NCBI GenBank assembly: GCA_934512135.1 | Contig: CAKSWT010000005.1 | Span: 1 to 64,000 of the forward strand | Direction: 5' to 3' | From: an uncultured Oscillospiraceae bacterium | GTDB taxonomy: Bacteria; Bacillota; Clostridia; Oscillospirales; Oscillospiraceae | DNA: 64,000 nucleotides | Part shown: positions 8,522 to 15,787 of the stretch, in pieces | Layout: every line of letters begins with the position of its first letter | How positions within the stretch are numbered: the first letter of the stretch is position 1 | Translations under genes and position numbers: made by a program | Notes under the pieces: generated by a model | The model's database searches: none | Told to the model about the DNA's origin: nothing | What the model saw: only the letters and a program-made list of their open reading frames with translations

Positions 8522-8564
8522 GCGTCAGCGCCCTGGGTCACGGCGTGACCCAGGGCGCTGACGC
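8522..8564. repeat. Perfect 20-bp inverted repeat between convergent genes
   Basis: Two 20-base arms (8522-8541 and 8545-8564) are exact reverse complements with a 3-base spacer. Neither side carries a strong T-run, so it is an unusually long, GC-rich hairpin rather than a canonical terminator. It probably ends or protects both convergent transcripts. It abuts the stop codon of the minus-strand gene. Confidence 0.7.
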
Positions 8565-9302
8565 TTACTTCTCAGGTACGATGATTTTGTGGGGCATATG
8601 CTCGACGGTGTCGTAGGGAACGGGAGGCTCGGGCTCATGGGCGGGATAGACGGCAGTTTTGCTCCACTGCCAGAAATCCGGGGCCTTCTGGCCGGTCATG
8701 GGATTGGTCTGGCCGGGCTTGGTCTGATCGGCATCAGGATTGATGGCCTGCTCCGTCTTGGGGTCCGCCTCTGTCCAGGCGGTGTGGTACCCGGTTTTAA
8801 ACAGAGGATAGAGCACCATGTGCCAGAGCTTCCACTGGCCATCCTCGTCCTTGATGAATTCCACCTCATACTTGGACCAGGCCCACATGGGGTCGGGCAC
8901 CAGCTTATCCGGCTCCTGGGCGGGATCTACCTGCTCGGGATTCCGCAGGAAGGTTTCGTGGCCCGGAGAAATCCAGACGCCTTTGGCGGTTTTGCAGTCG
9001 GCGGCGACCTCCAGAACCTCGGTGTCCAGCTGGTGCATGGTCATAATGCCCCGGAGCTTCTGGTCCATGCCGGGATCGTCCCGGTCGCCGTGCTCCACCA
9101 GATAGCAGTGGGCGATGGCGTCGTAGCCCACATAGTATCCAAAGGGAAATTTGAAATAGCTGTCAGGGCGCTGAGCCCACAGGGTCATGTAATCCTTGTT
9201 GCGGAACGCAGTGTGATAGTAGGAATACCGCCCCATAAGATTCCGGCAGGCCTGTGCGGCCTGGAGACGCTCAACCTGGAGCGCCAGTTCTTCCATGTTC
9301 AT
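8565..9302 (-). CDS. SnoaL/NTF2-like fold protein
   Basis: A 245-residue cytoplasmic protein whose first roughly 160 residues read like a SnoaL-type nuclear transport factor 2 fold. An N-terminal helix (LERLQAAQACRNLMGRY-like) is followed by beta strands with WKLWHMVLYPLF. The Pro-rich C-terminal tail of about 80 residues is unusual. The SnoaL superfamily includes polyketide cyclases, dehydratases (such as the bile-acid dehydratase BaiE) and non-enzymatic members, so no reaction is assigned. The start is well supported by AGGAGGT 7 bases upstream and by a strong promoter. No operon partner is visible. Confidence 0.65.
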   Translation of the reverse strand: MNMEELALQVERLQAAQACRNLMGRYSYYHTAFRNKDYMTLWAQRPDSYFKFPFGYYVGYDAIAHCYLVEHGDRDDPGMDQKLRGIMTMHQLDTEVLEVAADCKTAKGVWISPGHETFLRNPEQVDPAQEPDKLVPDPMWAWSKYEVEFIKDEDGQWKLWHMVLYPLFKTGYHTAWTEADPKTEQAINPDADQTKPGQTNPMTGQKAPDFWQWSKTAVYPAHEPEPPVPYDTVEHMPHKIIVPEK

Positions 9303-9345
9303 AGCAATACCTCCTTGATGTTACAGGAACTATCCTTATGGTTTC

Positions 9346-9374
9346 ATTATAAAAGCCGGGAAGCATTTCGTCAA
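9346..9374 (-). promoter_or_regulatory. Promoter of the SnoaL-like gene
   Basis: On the minus strand TTGACG (9369-9374) and a perfect TATAAT (9346-9351) are separated by exactly 17 bases, about 45 bases before the start codon. Confidence 0.85.
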
Positions 9375-9419
9375 ATATAGGATTCTCCATGGAAGCATGA
9401 AGCGGACTTCATGGAAAAC

Positions 9420-9450
9420 GAAGCCGCCGGAGCAACGCTCCGACGGCTAT
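9420..9450 (-). terminator. Terminator of the aspS::gatC-gatA-gatB operon
   Basis: A stem gccgtcggagc / gctccggcggc with one mismatch (9423-9433 with 9437-9447) follows the gatB stop codon. A short T-rich tract lies beyond it. Confidence 0.75.
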
Positions 9451-9454
9451 CATG

Positions 9455-10882
9455 TTACGCCTCTGCGCCCAGCAGCTGGGCCAGAACCTTTTGGATGACC
9501 TGGGGATTGCCCTTGCCATGGGTTTTCTTCATCATCTGGCCCACCAGGGCGTGGAAGGCGTTTTTATTGCCCTTCTGGAAGTCGGCGACGACCTTTTGGT
9601 TCTGCTCCAGCACCTCCCGGGCCATAGGCAGGAGCAGCGATTCGTCACTGATCTGCTGAAGTCCCTGGGACTCAATGAGGGCGGCAGGGTCCTGATCCTC
9701 CTGGAACAGCAGGGCAACGACCTTTTTGCAGGTGCTGCCGTTGACCTTCCCATTGCCGAGAAGATCCGCCAGAATTGCGATGTGCTCCGGGGCCACCGGG
9801 ATGGCCTGCTCCTCCGGGCACAGCCGGGCGACCTCTCCGGAGACCAGGTTGGCGGCCAGCAGGGGATAGCGGGTGTTCCGGGCGGCGGTTTCGAAGTAAT
9901 CGGCAATGTCCTTCCGGGTCACCAGGGCTTCGGCGGACAGGGCACTAAGGCCATACCGGGTCTGATACTGCTGCTTCCGCTGGTCCGGGAGCACCGGGAT
10001 CCGATCCGCCATGTTCTGGCGAAATTCCTCGCTGATTACAATGGGAATCAGGTCAGGGTCCGGGAAATAGCGGTAGTCATCGGCGTTTTCCTTGGAACGC
10101 ATGGAGGAGGTCTTGCCGGTATTCATATCAAAGCGGCGGGTCTCCTGAATCACCTCGCCTCCCTCGTCCAGCACACTGACCTGCCGGGCGAATTCGTATT
10201 CAATGGCCTTGACCACGCTTTGGAAGCTGTTGAGGTTTTTCATCTCCGTCCGGGTGCCCAGGGTATCGCTGCCCTTTTTGCGGATGGAAAGGTTTACGTC
10301 ACAGCGCAGAGAGCCCTCGTTCATCTTGCAGTCGGAGACACCGGTGTAGAGAATGATGGCCCGGAGCTTCTGGAGATAGGCTCTGGCCTCCTCGGCGGAG
10401 CGCATATCCGGTTCGGAGACGATCTCGATGAGGGGGACTCCGCAGCGATTGCAGTCGATGAGGGTGCCGTGGCCCTCCACATGGGTGAGCTTGCCGGCGT
10501 CCTCCTCAATGTGGATCCGGGTGATGCCGATGCGCTTTGTTCCGGCCTCTGTCTCGATGTCCAGATAGCCGTTGGTACACAGGGGAAGATCATACTGGGA
10601 GATCTGATAGGCCTTGGGCAGATCGGGATAAAAGTAGTTCTTTCGGTCCTGCTTGGAGTAGGTGGCAATGGTGCAGTTGGTGGCCAGGCCGGCCATTACT
10701 GCGTACTCCACCACCTTGCCGTTGAGCACCGGCAGGGATCCGGGCATTCCGGTGCAGACCGGGCAGCACTGGGTGTTAGGTGGTGCGCCAAACTTGGTGG
10801 AGCAGCCGCAGAAGATTTTTGTGGCGGTTTTCAGTTCCACATGGACCTCCAGGCCAATGACCATCTCATAGTCCTTTAGCAT
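9455..10882 (-). CDS. gatB: Asp-tRNA(Asn)/Glu-tRNA(Gln) amidotransferase subunit B
   Basis: A 475-residue GatB, the subunit that binds the mischarged tRNA and its acceptor end. It activates Asp or Glu with ATP so that ammonia from GatA converts it to Asn or Gln. The N-terminus YEMVIGLEVHVEL is diagnostic. The CxC...CPVC-like zinc cysteines, the cradle domain and the C-terminal YqeY-like helical tail are all present, and the length is normal. The ATG at 10882 overlaps the end of gatA by 7 bases and has AAGGAGG upstream. It is the last gene of the operon before a terminator. Confidence 0.97.
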   Translation of the reverse strand: MLKDYEMVIGLEVHVELKTATKIFCGCSTKFGAPPNTQCCPVCTGMPGSLPVLNGKVVEYAVMAGLATNCTIATYSKQDRKNYFYPDLPKAYQISQYDLPLCTNGYLDIETEAGTKRIGITRIHIEEDAGKLTHVEGHGTLIDCNRCGVPLIEIVSEPDMRSAEEARAYLQKLRAIILYTGVSDCKMNEGSLRCDVNLSIRKKGSDTLGTRTEMKNLNSFQSVVKAIEYEFARQVSVLDEGGEVIQETRRFDMNTGKTSSMRSKENADDYRYFPDPDLIPIVISEEFRQNMADRIPVLPDQRKQQYQTRYGLSALSAEALVTRKDIADYFETAARNTRYPLLAANLVSGEVARLCPEEQAIPVAPEHIAILADLLGNGKVNGSTCKKVVALLFQEDQDPAALIESQGLQQISDESLLLPMAREVLEQNQKVVADFQKGNKNAFHALVGQMMKKTHGKGNPQVIQKVLAQLLGAEA

Positions 10883-12324
10883 GCCTCCACACCTCCTTCC
10901 TGTTCAAAGGCAAATCCGGCCCGGTACAATGTGGGCTCGGAGAAGGGCTTTCCGATCAGCTGCATCCCAATGGGCAGCCCCTGGGAATCGGTGCCACAGG
11001 GCATGGACAGCGCCGGAAGTCCTGCAATATTGATGGGAACGGTGTACATGTCTCCCATGTACATTTCCAGAGGATCCTGGGTTTTCTCGCCGATTTTATA
11101 GGCGGTGGTAGGGGCCACCGGGGAGAGAATGGCGTCATATTGAGAGAAGATCCGGTCAAAGGACTGCTTTAGCAGGGTCCGGACCTGAAGTGCCTTTTTG
11201 TAATAGGCGTCGTAATATCCCGCGGAGAGCACAAAGGAGCCCAGCATAATGCGACGCTTGACCTCTGCGCCAAAGCCCTGGGAACGGGTCTCCTTGTAGA
11301 GGGCGTGAATCTCCTTGACGTTCTGGGCTCGGAACCCGTATTTTACGCCGTCAAACCGGGCCAGATTGGAGGATGCCTCCGCAGAGGAGATGACATAGTA
11401 GGCGGGAAGGGCGAAGTCAAGGCCCGACAGGCTCACCTCATCCACCTGCGCGCCCAGCGTTTCCAGTCGATGGGCCGCGGCACGGATGGCGGCGGCGATT
11501 TCCGGGTTCAGGGCGTCGGAGAAATATTCCCGGGGCAGAGCAAAGCGCATGCCCTTGACGCCACCCTCTATCCCGCCGGTCATGGAGCCGTGGGAATCGG
11601 GCAGGGAGGTGGAATCCTTGGGATCGTGGCCACAGATGGCCTCCAGAACCATGGCGTTGTCATAGACACTGCGGGTCAGAGGACCAATCTGATCCAGAGA
11701 GGAGGCAAAGGCGATCAGACCGTATCGGGAGACCAGACCGTAGGTGGGCTTCATGCCTACAACACCGCAAAAGGCGGCGGGCTGACGAATGGAGCCGCCG
11801 GTATCGGAGCCCAGGGTAAAGGCAGCCTCCTTGGCGGCCACAGCCGCGGCAGAGCCTCCGGAGCTTCCCCCGGGAACACAGGCAAGATCATGGGGGTTGT
11901 GGGTCAAATGAAAGTAGGAGTTCTCCGTGGAGGAGCCCATGGCGAACTCGTCCATGTTGAGCTTACCCAGCATTACGGTGCCCTGGGCATGGAGCTTTTC
12001 CATCACCGTGGCGTCATAGGGGGGGACGAAGTGCTCCAGCATTTTGGAGGCGCAGGTGGTGGGGATGCCCTTGGTGCAGATGTTGTCCTTGATGCCGCAG
12101 GGGACGCCTGCCAGCAGAGGGAGATTCTCTCCGGCGGCCCGGCGCCGATCAACGGCCTCTGCCTGGGCCAAGGCCTCCTCCTCGGTGACGGTCAGGTATG
12201 CCCCAATTTCCGGCTCGCTGGCGGTGATCTGAGCCAGGTAGCTGTGGGCGGCGTCCCGGGCGGAGATCTCCTTTCGGCAGAGGGCATCCGTCAGTTCTTT
12301 CAGGGTCAGTTCTGTAATATGCAT
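10876..12324 (-). CDS. gatA: Asp-tRNA(Asn)/Glu-tRNA(Gln) amidotransferase subunit A
   Basis: A 482-residue amidase-signature protein that hydrolyses glutamine and channels ammonia to GatB. The catalytic Lys lies in GIKDN near residue 79, and the Gly/Ser-rich signature GGSSGGSAAAV supplies the cis- and trans-Ser of the Ser-cisSer-Lys triad. Length and domain order are standard. The start has AGGAGG upstream and lies 12 bases after the fused aspS::gatC stop. The C-terminus overlaps gatB. Expression should follow the T-box upstream of the fusion gene. Confidence 0.97.
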   Translation of the reverse strand: MHITELTLKELTDALCRKEISARDAAHSYLAQITASEPEIGAYLTVTEEEALAQAEAVDRRRAAGENLPLLAGVPCGIKDNICTKGIPTTCASKMLEHFVPPYDATVMEKLHAQGTVMLGKLNMDEFAMGSSTENSYFHLTHNPHDLACVPGGSSGGSAAAVAAKEAAFTLGSDTGGSIRQPAAFCGVVGMKPTYGLVSRYGLIAFASSLDQIGPLTRSVYDNAMVLEAICGHDPKDSTSLPDSHGSMTGGIEGGVKGMRFALPREYFSDALNPEIAAAIRAAAHRLETLGAQVDEVSLSGLDFALPAYYVISSAEASSNLARFDGVKYGFRAQNVKEIHALYKETRSQGFGAEVKRRIMLGSFVLSAGYYDAYYKKALQVRTLLKQSFDRIFSQYDAILSPVAPTTAYKIGEKTQDPLEMYMGDMYTVPINIAGLPALSMPCGTDSQGLPIGMQLIGKPFSEPTLYRAGFAFEQEGGVEAC

Positions 12325-12336
12325 GACTAGTCCTCC

Positions 12337-14418
12337 TTACTCCACCACCTGGGGGACGAAGATATATCCGTCCTCCTTGGCAGGGGCATTTTCCAGAAGC
12401 GTGTCCCGGTCATTGACACCGGTGACCACATCCTCCCGCCAGACGTTCTGCAGAGGGGCAATGTGGGCCATGGGCTCCACGCCGGTGGTGTCGATTTTCT
12501 CCAGCTGACCGGCAAACTCCACCACCTCCATCAGGTCCTTCAGCATGGAGGCCTGCTCTCCGGGGGCAATCTTCAGCATGGCCAGGTCGGCAACATGGGC
12601 AAGGTCAATGCCGCCTGCCACCGGCTCAGTGGCCTTGGCGCCCCGCATTCTGCCGGAGGCGTCCCGGGCGCCGATGCCCAGCACCTCCAGCTGCTCCTCA
12701 TCTACGGTGTTGGGGGCGTCGGTCAGGGGGCAGGAGGCATCCTTGAGCTTCGGGAAGGCGATAACATCCCGAAGGGAGGGGGCTTCGGTCAGCTGCATCA
12801 CCAGCCGGTCCAGGCCAAAGGCAAAACCGGCATGGGGCGGGGTTCCATATCGGAAGGCGTTGACCATAAAGCCAAACCGCTGGTCAATCTGCTCCTGGGT
12901 GAAGCCCAGGGCCTCAAACATTTTATTTTGGACGTCCCGCTGGTGAATTCGGACGGAACCGCTGCCCAGTTCAATGCCGTTGAGCACCACGTCGTAGGCC
13001 TGGGCACGGACACGGCCGGGATCCGTGAGCAGGTATTGGACATCCTCAGGGTAGGGCATGGTAAAGGGATGGTGGGTGGATACCCAGCGGTCCTCCTCCT
13101 CGGAGAACTCAAACTGAGGGAAGTCCGTGACGAAAAGGATATTCCACTCCTTCCGGCGGAGTCCCAGATGGTCGGCCAGCTTCAATCGCAGCCCGCCCAG
13201 GACCTTCCGTACGGTGGAGAGCTTATCCGCAGAGAACAGGATAAAGTCTCCGGGGGCGGCGCCCATGGCCGAGAGCAGCTGATCCATCTGTTCCTGGGTG
13301 AAATACTTGGTGAGGATGGAATAGATCTCGCCGGTAGACCGCCAGGCGATCCAGGCCATGCCCTTGGCCCCCAGGTGCAGGGCCTCGTCGGTGAGCATCT
13401 CAATTTCGGTACGGGTGAAATCTCCGTGACCCGGCACATTGATGCCGCGGACCACGCCGCCTTTTTTCAGGGCGTTTTTGAACACGGAGAAGCCGCAGTC
13501 CCGGACCGTGTCCGTCAGATCTACAATGGGCAGGTCAAAGCGCAGATCCGGCTTGTCCGAGCCGTATTTGTCCATACATTCGGTCCAGGTGATTCGGGGG
13601 AAGGGATGGTCAAATTCCACGCCCATGAGCTCTCGGAACAGATGGCGGAACATGTGCTCCAGGTGCTGCAGTACGTCCTCCTGGTCCACAAAACTCATTT
13701 CCATGTCCACCTGGGTGAACTCCGGCTGCCGGTCGGCCCGCAGGTCCTCGTCTCGGAAGCATCGAGCCACCTGATAGTACTTGTCGATGCCACCCACCAT
13801 CAGCAGCTGCTTAAAGATCTGCGGGGACTGGGGCAGAGCATAGAACAGGCCGTTGTGGACCCGGGAGGGAACCAGATAGTCCCGGGCACCCTCGGGGGTG
13901 GACTTTGTCAAAATAGGAGTCTCCACAGAGAGAAAACCGTGGGCGTCCAGATAGTCCTCGGCGCACTTCTGTACCCGATGGCGGAATTTCAGCCGGGCAA
14001 TCATGTCCGGGCGGCGCAGGTCCAGGTACCGGTATTTCAGCCGCAAGGCCTCGTTGCCGGTGCCGTCCTCCACGGAGAAGGGCAGGGGATCGGCCTCGGA
14101 GATCACCTCCAGCTCCTGGGCCCGGAGCTCCACGGTGCCGGTTTCCAGCCTGGGATTGATGGTTTCTGCATCCCGCTGCCGGACATAGCCCCGAACCGCA
14201 ATGACCGTCTCGTTTTTCAGCCGGTCGGCGGCGGAGAACTGGTCCTCCGGCAGATTTCGGGCATCAAATACCACCTGGAGGATCCCCTCGCGGTCCCTTA
14301 GGTCAATGAATACGACGCCGCCCATGTCGCGCTTGGTCTGGACCCAGCCGGTGACAACGGCATCCTGGCCAATATGCGTCTCTCGCAGTGCGCCGCAGTA
14401 AATGGTGCGCTTTAACAT
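12337..14418 (-). CDS. aspS: Aspartyl-tRNA synthetase fused to GatC
   Basis: A single 693-residue frame encodes two normally separate proteins. Residues 1 to about 590 are a complete bacterial-type AspRS. It has the OB-fold anticodon domain (GWVQTKRDMGG), motif 2 with CFRDED, the GAD insertion and motif 3 GLDRLVM. After a linker of about 12-20 residues, residues about 603-693 (12337-12612) match GatC. They run from HVADLAMLKI through a helix and DTTGVEPMAH to the C-terminal DGYIFVPQVVE. GatC scaffolds GatA and GatB, and no separate gatC is present in the operon. The enzyme is probably non-discriminating, charging tRNA-Asn with Asp for the amidotransferase; that is inferred from context. It is covalently tied to the amidotransferase scaffold. 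Confidence 0.93.
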   Translation of the reverse strand: MLKRTIYCGALRETHIGQDAVVTGWVQTKRDMGGVVFIDLRDREGILQVVFDARNLPEDQFSAADRLKNETVIAVRGYVRQRDAETINPRLETGTVELRAQELEVISEADPLPFSVEDGTGNEALRLKYRYLDLRRPDMIARLKFRHRVQKCAEDYLDAHGFLSVETPILTKSTPEGARDYLVPSRVHNGLFYALPQSPQIFKQLLMVGGIDKYYQVARCFRDEDLRADRQPEFTQVDMEMSFVDQEDVLQHLEHMFRHLFRELMGVEFDHPFPRITWTECMDKYGSDKPDLRFDLPIVDLTDTVRDCGFSVFKNALKKGGVVRGINVPGHGDFTRTEIEMLTDEALHLGAKGMAWIAWRSTGEIYSILTKYFTQEQMDQLLSAMGAAPGDFILFSADKLSTVRKVLGGLRLKLADHLGLRRKEWNILFVTDFPQFEFSEEEDRWVSTHHPFTMPYPEDVQYLLTDPGRVRAQAYDVVLNGIELGSGSVRIHQRDVQNKMFEALGFTQEQIDQRFGFMVNAFRYGTPPHAGFAFGLDRLVMQLTEAPSLRDVIAFPKLKDASCPLTDAPNTVDEEQLEVLGIGARDASGRMRGAKATEPVAGGIDLAHVADLAMLKIAPGEQASMLKDLMEVVEFAGQLEKIDTTGVEPMAHIAPLQNVWREDVVTGVNDRDTLLENAPAKEDGYIFVPQVVE

Positions 14419-14444
14419 GTTATCATCCTCTCTGATCGTCCCCG

Positions 14445-14734
14445 AAAAACAAAAAAGCCCTTCGTCCCGTCTCCCTACGAAGACATGGGACGAAAGACAT
14501 CAAACCTTCCGTGGTACCACCCATATGAATTCTTGCGAATCCGCTCATTGCGATTAAGCATCAGCTGTAACGCGCTGACCGCGGCACACCCTACTGCTGG
14601 AGACCAGGTTCGAGCTGCGGCTCCGGGATGTTCTTTCGTGGAATGCGCCTGCCGGTTTTCAGCTGCCCCGGCTCTCTGGACGGCGTAGGATCCCATTACT
14701 TCTTCCCATCATTGCCTTTTGGAATATCAGGTTA
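14445..14734 (-). promoter_or_regulatory. T-box leader of the aspS::gatC-gatA-gatB operon, with overlapping Glu/Asn specifier
   Basis: The minus strand holds the T-box signature GGGTGGTACCACGG (14509-14522), which pairs with the uncharged tRNA acceptor end. It is followed by a terminator stem near 14460-14468/14487-14495 and a run of six T at 14451-14456. The upstream stem I region contains AGAGAGCCGGGG and, in the specifier loop, AAAG-AAC-ATCCCGGAGC. The triplet in specifier position is AAC (14632-14630, Asn). Shifting by one base gives GAA (Glu). A GAAC dual-codon specifier has been described for the transamidation operon of Clostridium acetobutylicum. The leader would therefore sense tRNA-Asn, and probably tRNA-Glu. 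Confidence 0.85.
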
Positions 14735-14740
14735 GTGCTA

Positions 14741-14769
14741 ATTATACAGACAAAGTGAAACCGGGTCAA
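14741..14769 (-). promoter_or_regulatory. Promoter of the T-box-controlled operon
   Basis: Minus-strand TTGACC (14764-14769) and perfect TATAAT (14741-14746) have a 17-base spacer. The predicted start near 14734 leaves a leader of about 315 bases. Confidence 0.88.
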
Positions 14770-14881
14770 GGGGCTAATTGCATAAAGTTTGCGGAAATCC
14801 AGGGGCTCTTCTGGGAAGTATCCGCAAAAAACACGGAATTATACGTGGAAAAAAAGATGGCCAAAAGCGGGCGCCAAGGAC

Positions 14882-14908
14882 CATAGGGCGGGGACTGCGC
14901 ATAGAATA
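14882..14908 (+). promoter_or_regulatory. Possible sigma-E/K-like promoter before the amidase gene
   Basis: CATAGAATA (14900-14908) fits the CATAnnnTA -10 element of mother-cell sigma factors. An ATA triplet lies 14-15 bases upstream. No sigma-A promoter is visible here. The -35 match is minimal. Confidence 0.25.
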
Positions 14909-14938
14909 GAGCAGAACCAAATGTGAAAGGAGCCTACA

Positions 14939-15685
14939 ATGCCCAAAATCTTTTTGAGCCCTTCCACCCAGGAGGGCAATCTCTATGTGACGGGAAACTC
15001 GGAAGAATACTGGATGAACCGGCTGGCAGATGCCATGGAGCCCTACTTAACCGCCTCAGGCATTGACTTTTCCAGAAACTCTCCCAACGGCTCGGCCTCC
15101 CAATCCATTCGCCAGAGCAACGGAGGAAACTATGACCTGCATTTGGCGCTCCACTCCAACGGAGCGCCGGAGAGCCTGTACGGCCAGGTCAGAGGCAGTG
15201 ACATTTACTACTACCCCTCCAGCGTAGAGGGGAAGCGGGCGGCAAACCTGGTGGCCGAGGCCATCAAGACCATCTACCCGGATCCCAACCGGGTCCGGGC
15301 CCTGGGAACGACAGCCATTGGTGAGGTGCGGCAGACCAGAGCCCCCTCGGTGTTTGTGGAGCTGGCCTACCATGACAACCCGGAGGATGCCAACTGGATC
15401 ATCTCCAATCTCGATCCCATTGCCCGGACCATTGTGCTGGCCCTTACGGAGTACTTTAATATCCCCTTCCGGGCCCCTGGGGAGAACTTTCCCCGGAAGG
15501 GCACGGTACGCCTGAGCTCCGGCACCCTAAATCTCCGGGAATATCCCAGCCTGGAAGCGGCGGTGCTGGGGTCCATTCCCAATGGGGCCCAGCTGGACGT
15601 GCTGGGAGAGCAGGGAGAGTGGTATGCGGTGGAGTACCGGGGGAAAGATGGCTATGTGTCCAAGGCTTTTGTGGATGTGACATAA
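14939..15685 (+). CDS. N-acetylmuramoyl-L-alanine amidase-like protein with SH3b domain
   Basis: A 248-residue protein with an amidase_3-type catalytic domain (about 1-175) and a C-terminal bacterial SH3 domain (about 185-248) for wall binding. The LHLALHSNG motif (zinc His) and the VFVELAYHDN motif (catalytic Glu) are present. The usual N-terminal DPGHGG loop, which supplies another zinc His, is replaced by LSPSTQEGN. I recall this SPSTQE variant from clostridial homologues. There is no signal peptide, as in mother-cell or lysis-released amidases such as CwlC. The start follows AAAGGAG. It is probably involved in peptidoglycan turnover, possibly in spore release. Confidence 0.75.
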   Translation: MPKIFLSPSTQEGNLYVTGNSEEYWMNRLADAMEPYLTASGIDFSRNSPNGSASQSIRQSNGGNYDLHLALHSNGAPESLYGQVRGSDIYYYPSSVEGKRAANLVAEAIKTIYPDPNRVRALGTTAIGEVRQTRAPSVFVELAYHDNPEDANWIISNLDPIARTIVLALTEYFNIPFRAPGENFPRKGTVRLSSGTLNLREYPSLEAAVLGSIPNGAQLDVLGEQGEWYAVEYRGKDGYVSKAFVDVT

Positions 15686-15687
15686 AA

Positions 15688-15740
15688 GAGACTGTCTATT
15701 TCGCCGCGGCGGCGAAACGCTACGAGGTCGCTTGACAAGC
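15688..15740 (-). repeat. Dispersed hairpin repeat, short copy
   Basis: Read on the minus strand this 53-base stretch contains TTGTCAA-GCG-ACCTCGTAG, a perfect TTTCGCCG/CGGCGAAA hairpin, then ATAGACAGTCTC. The same order and sequence occur on the plus strand at 18387-18432 plus 18577-18586. There the block is interrupted by about 145 bases of extra hairpins. It lies between the amidase gene and the hppA terminator. Confidence 0.7.
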
Positions 15741-15741
15741 T

Positions 15742-15776
15742 GAAAAAATGCGCTGCCAAAATGGCAGCGCATTTTT
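15742..15776. terminator. Bidirectional terminator between amidase and hppA genes
   Basis: A perfect 10-bp stem atgcgctgcc / ggcagcgcat is flanked by AAAAAA on the left and TTTTT on the right, so it can terminate both convergent transcripts. Confidence 0.88.
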
Positions 15777-15787
15777 GCGGATTGAAT

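Noticed and set aside
9452..10879. Plus-strand frame opposite gatB of nearly the same length
   Set aside because: Mirror frame in the opposite strand of a well-conserved gene, with no independent start signals.
12463..14301. Plus-strand frame of about 600 codons opposite aspS::gatC
   Set aside because: Antisense shadow of the synthetase gene. The composition is His/Gly/Gln-rich, there is no ribosome site, and the opposite strand encodes an unmistakable enzyme.
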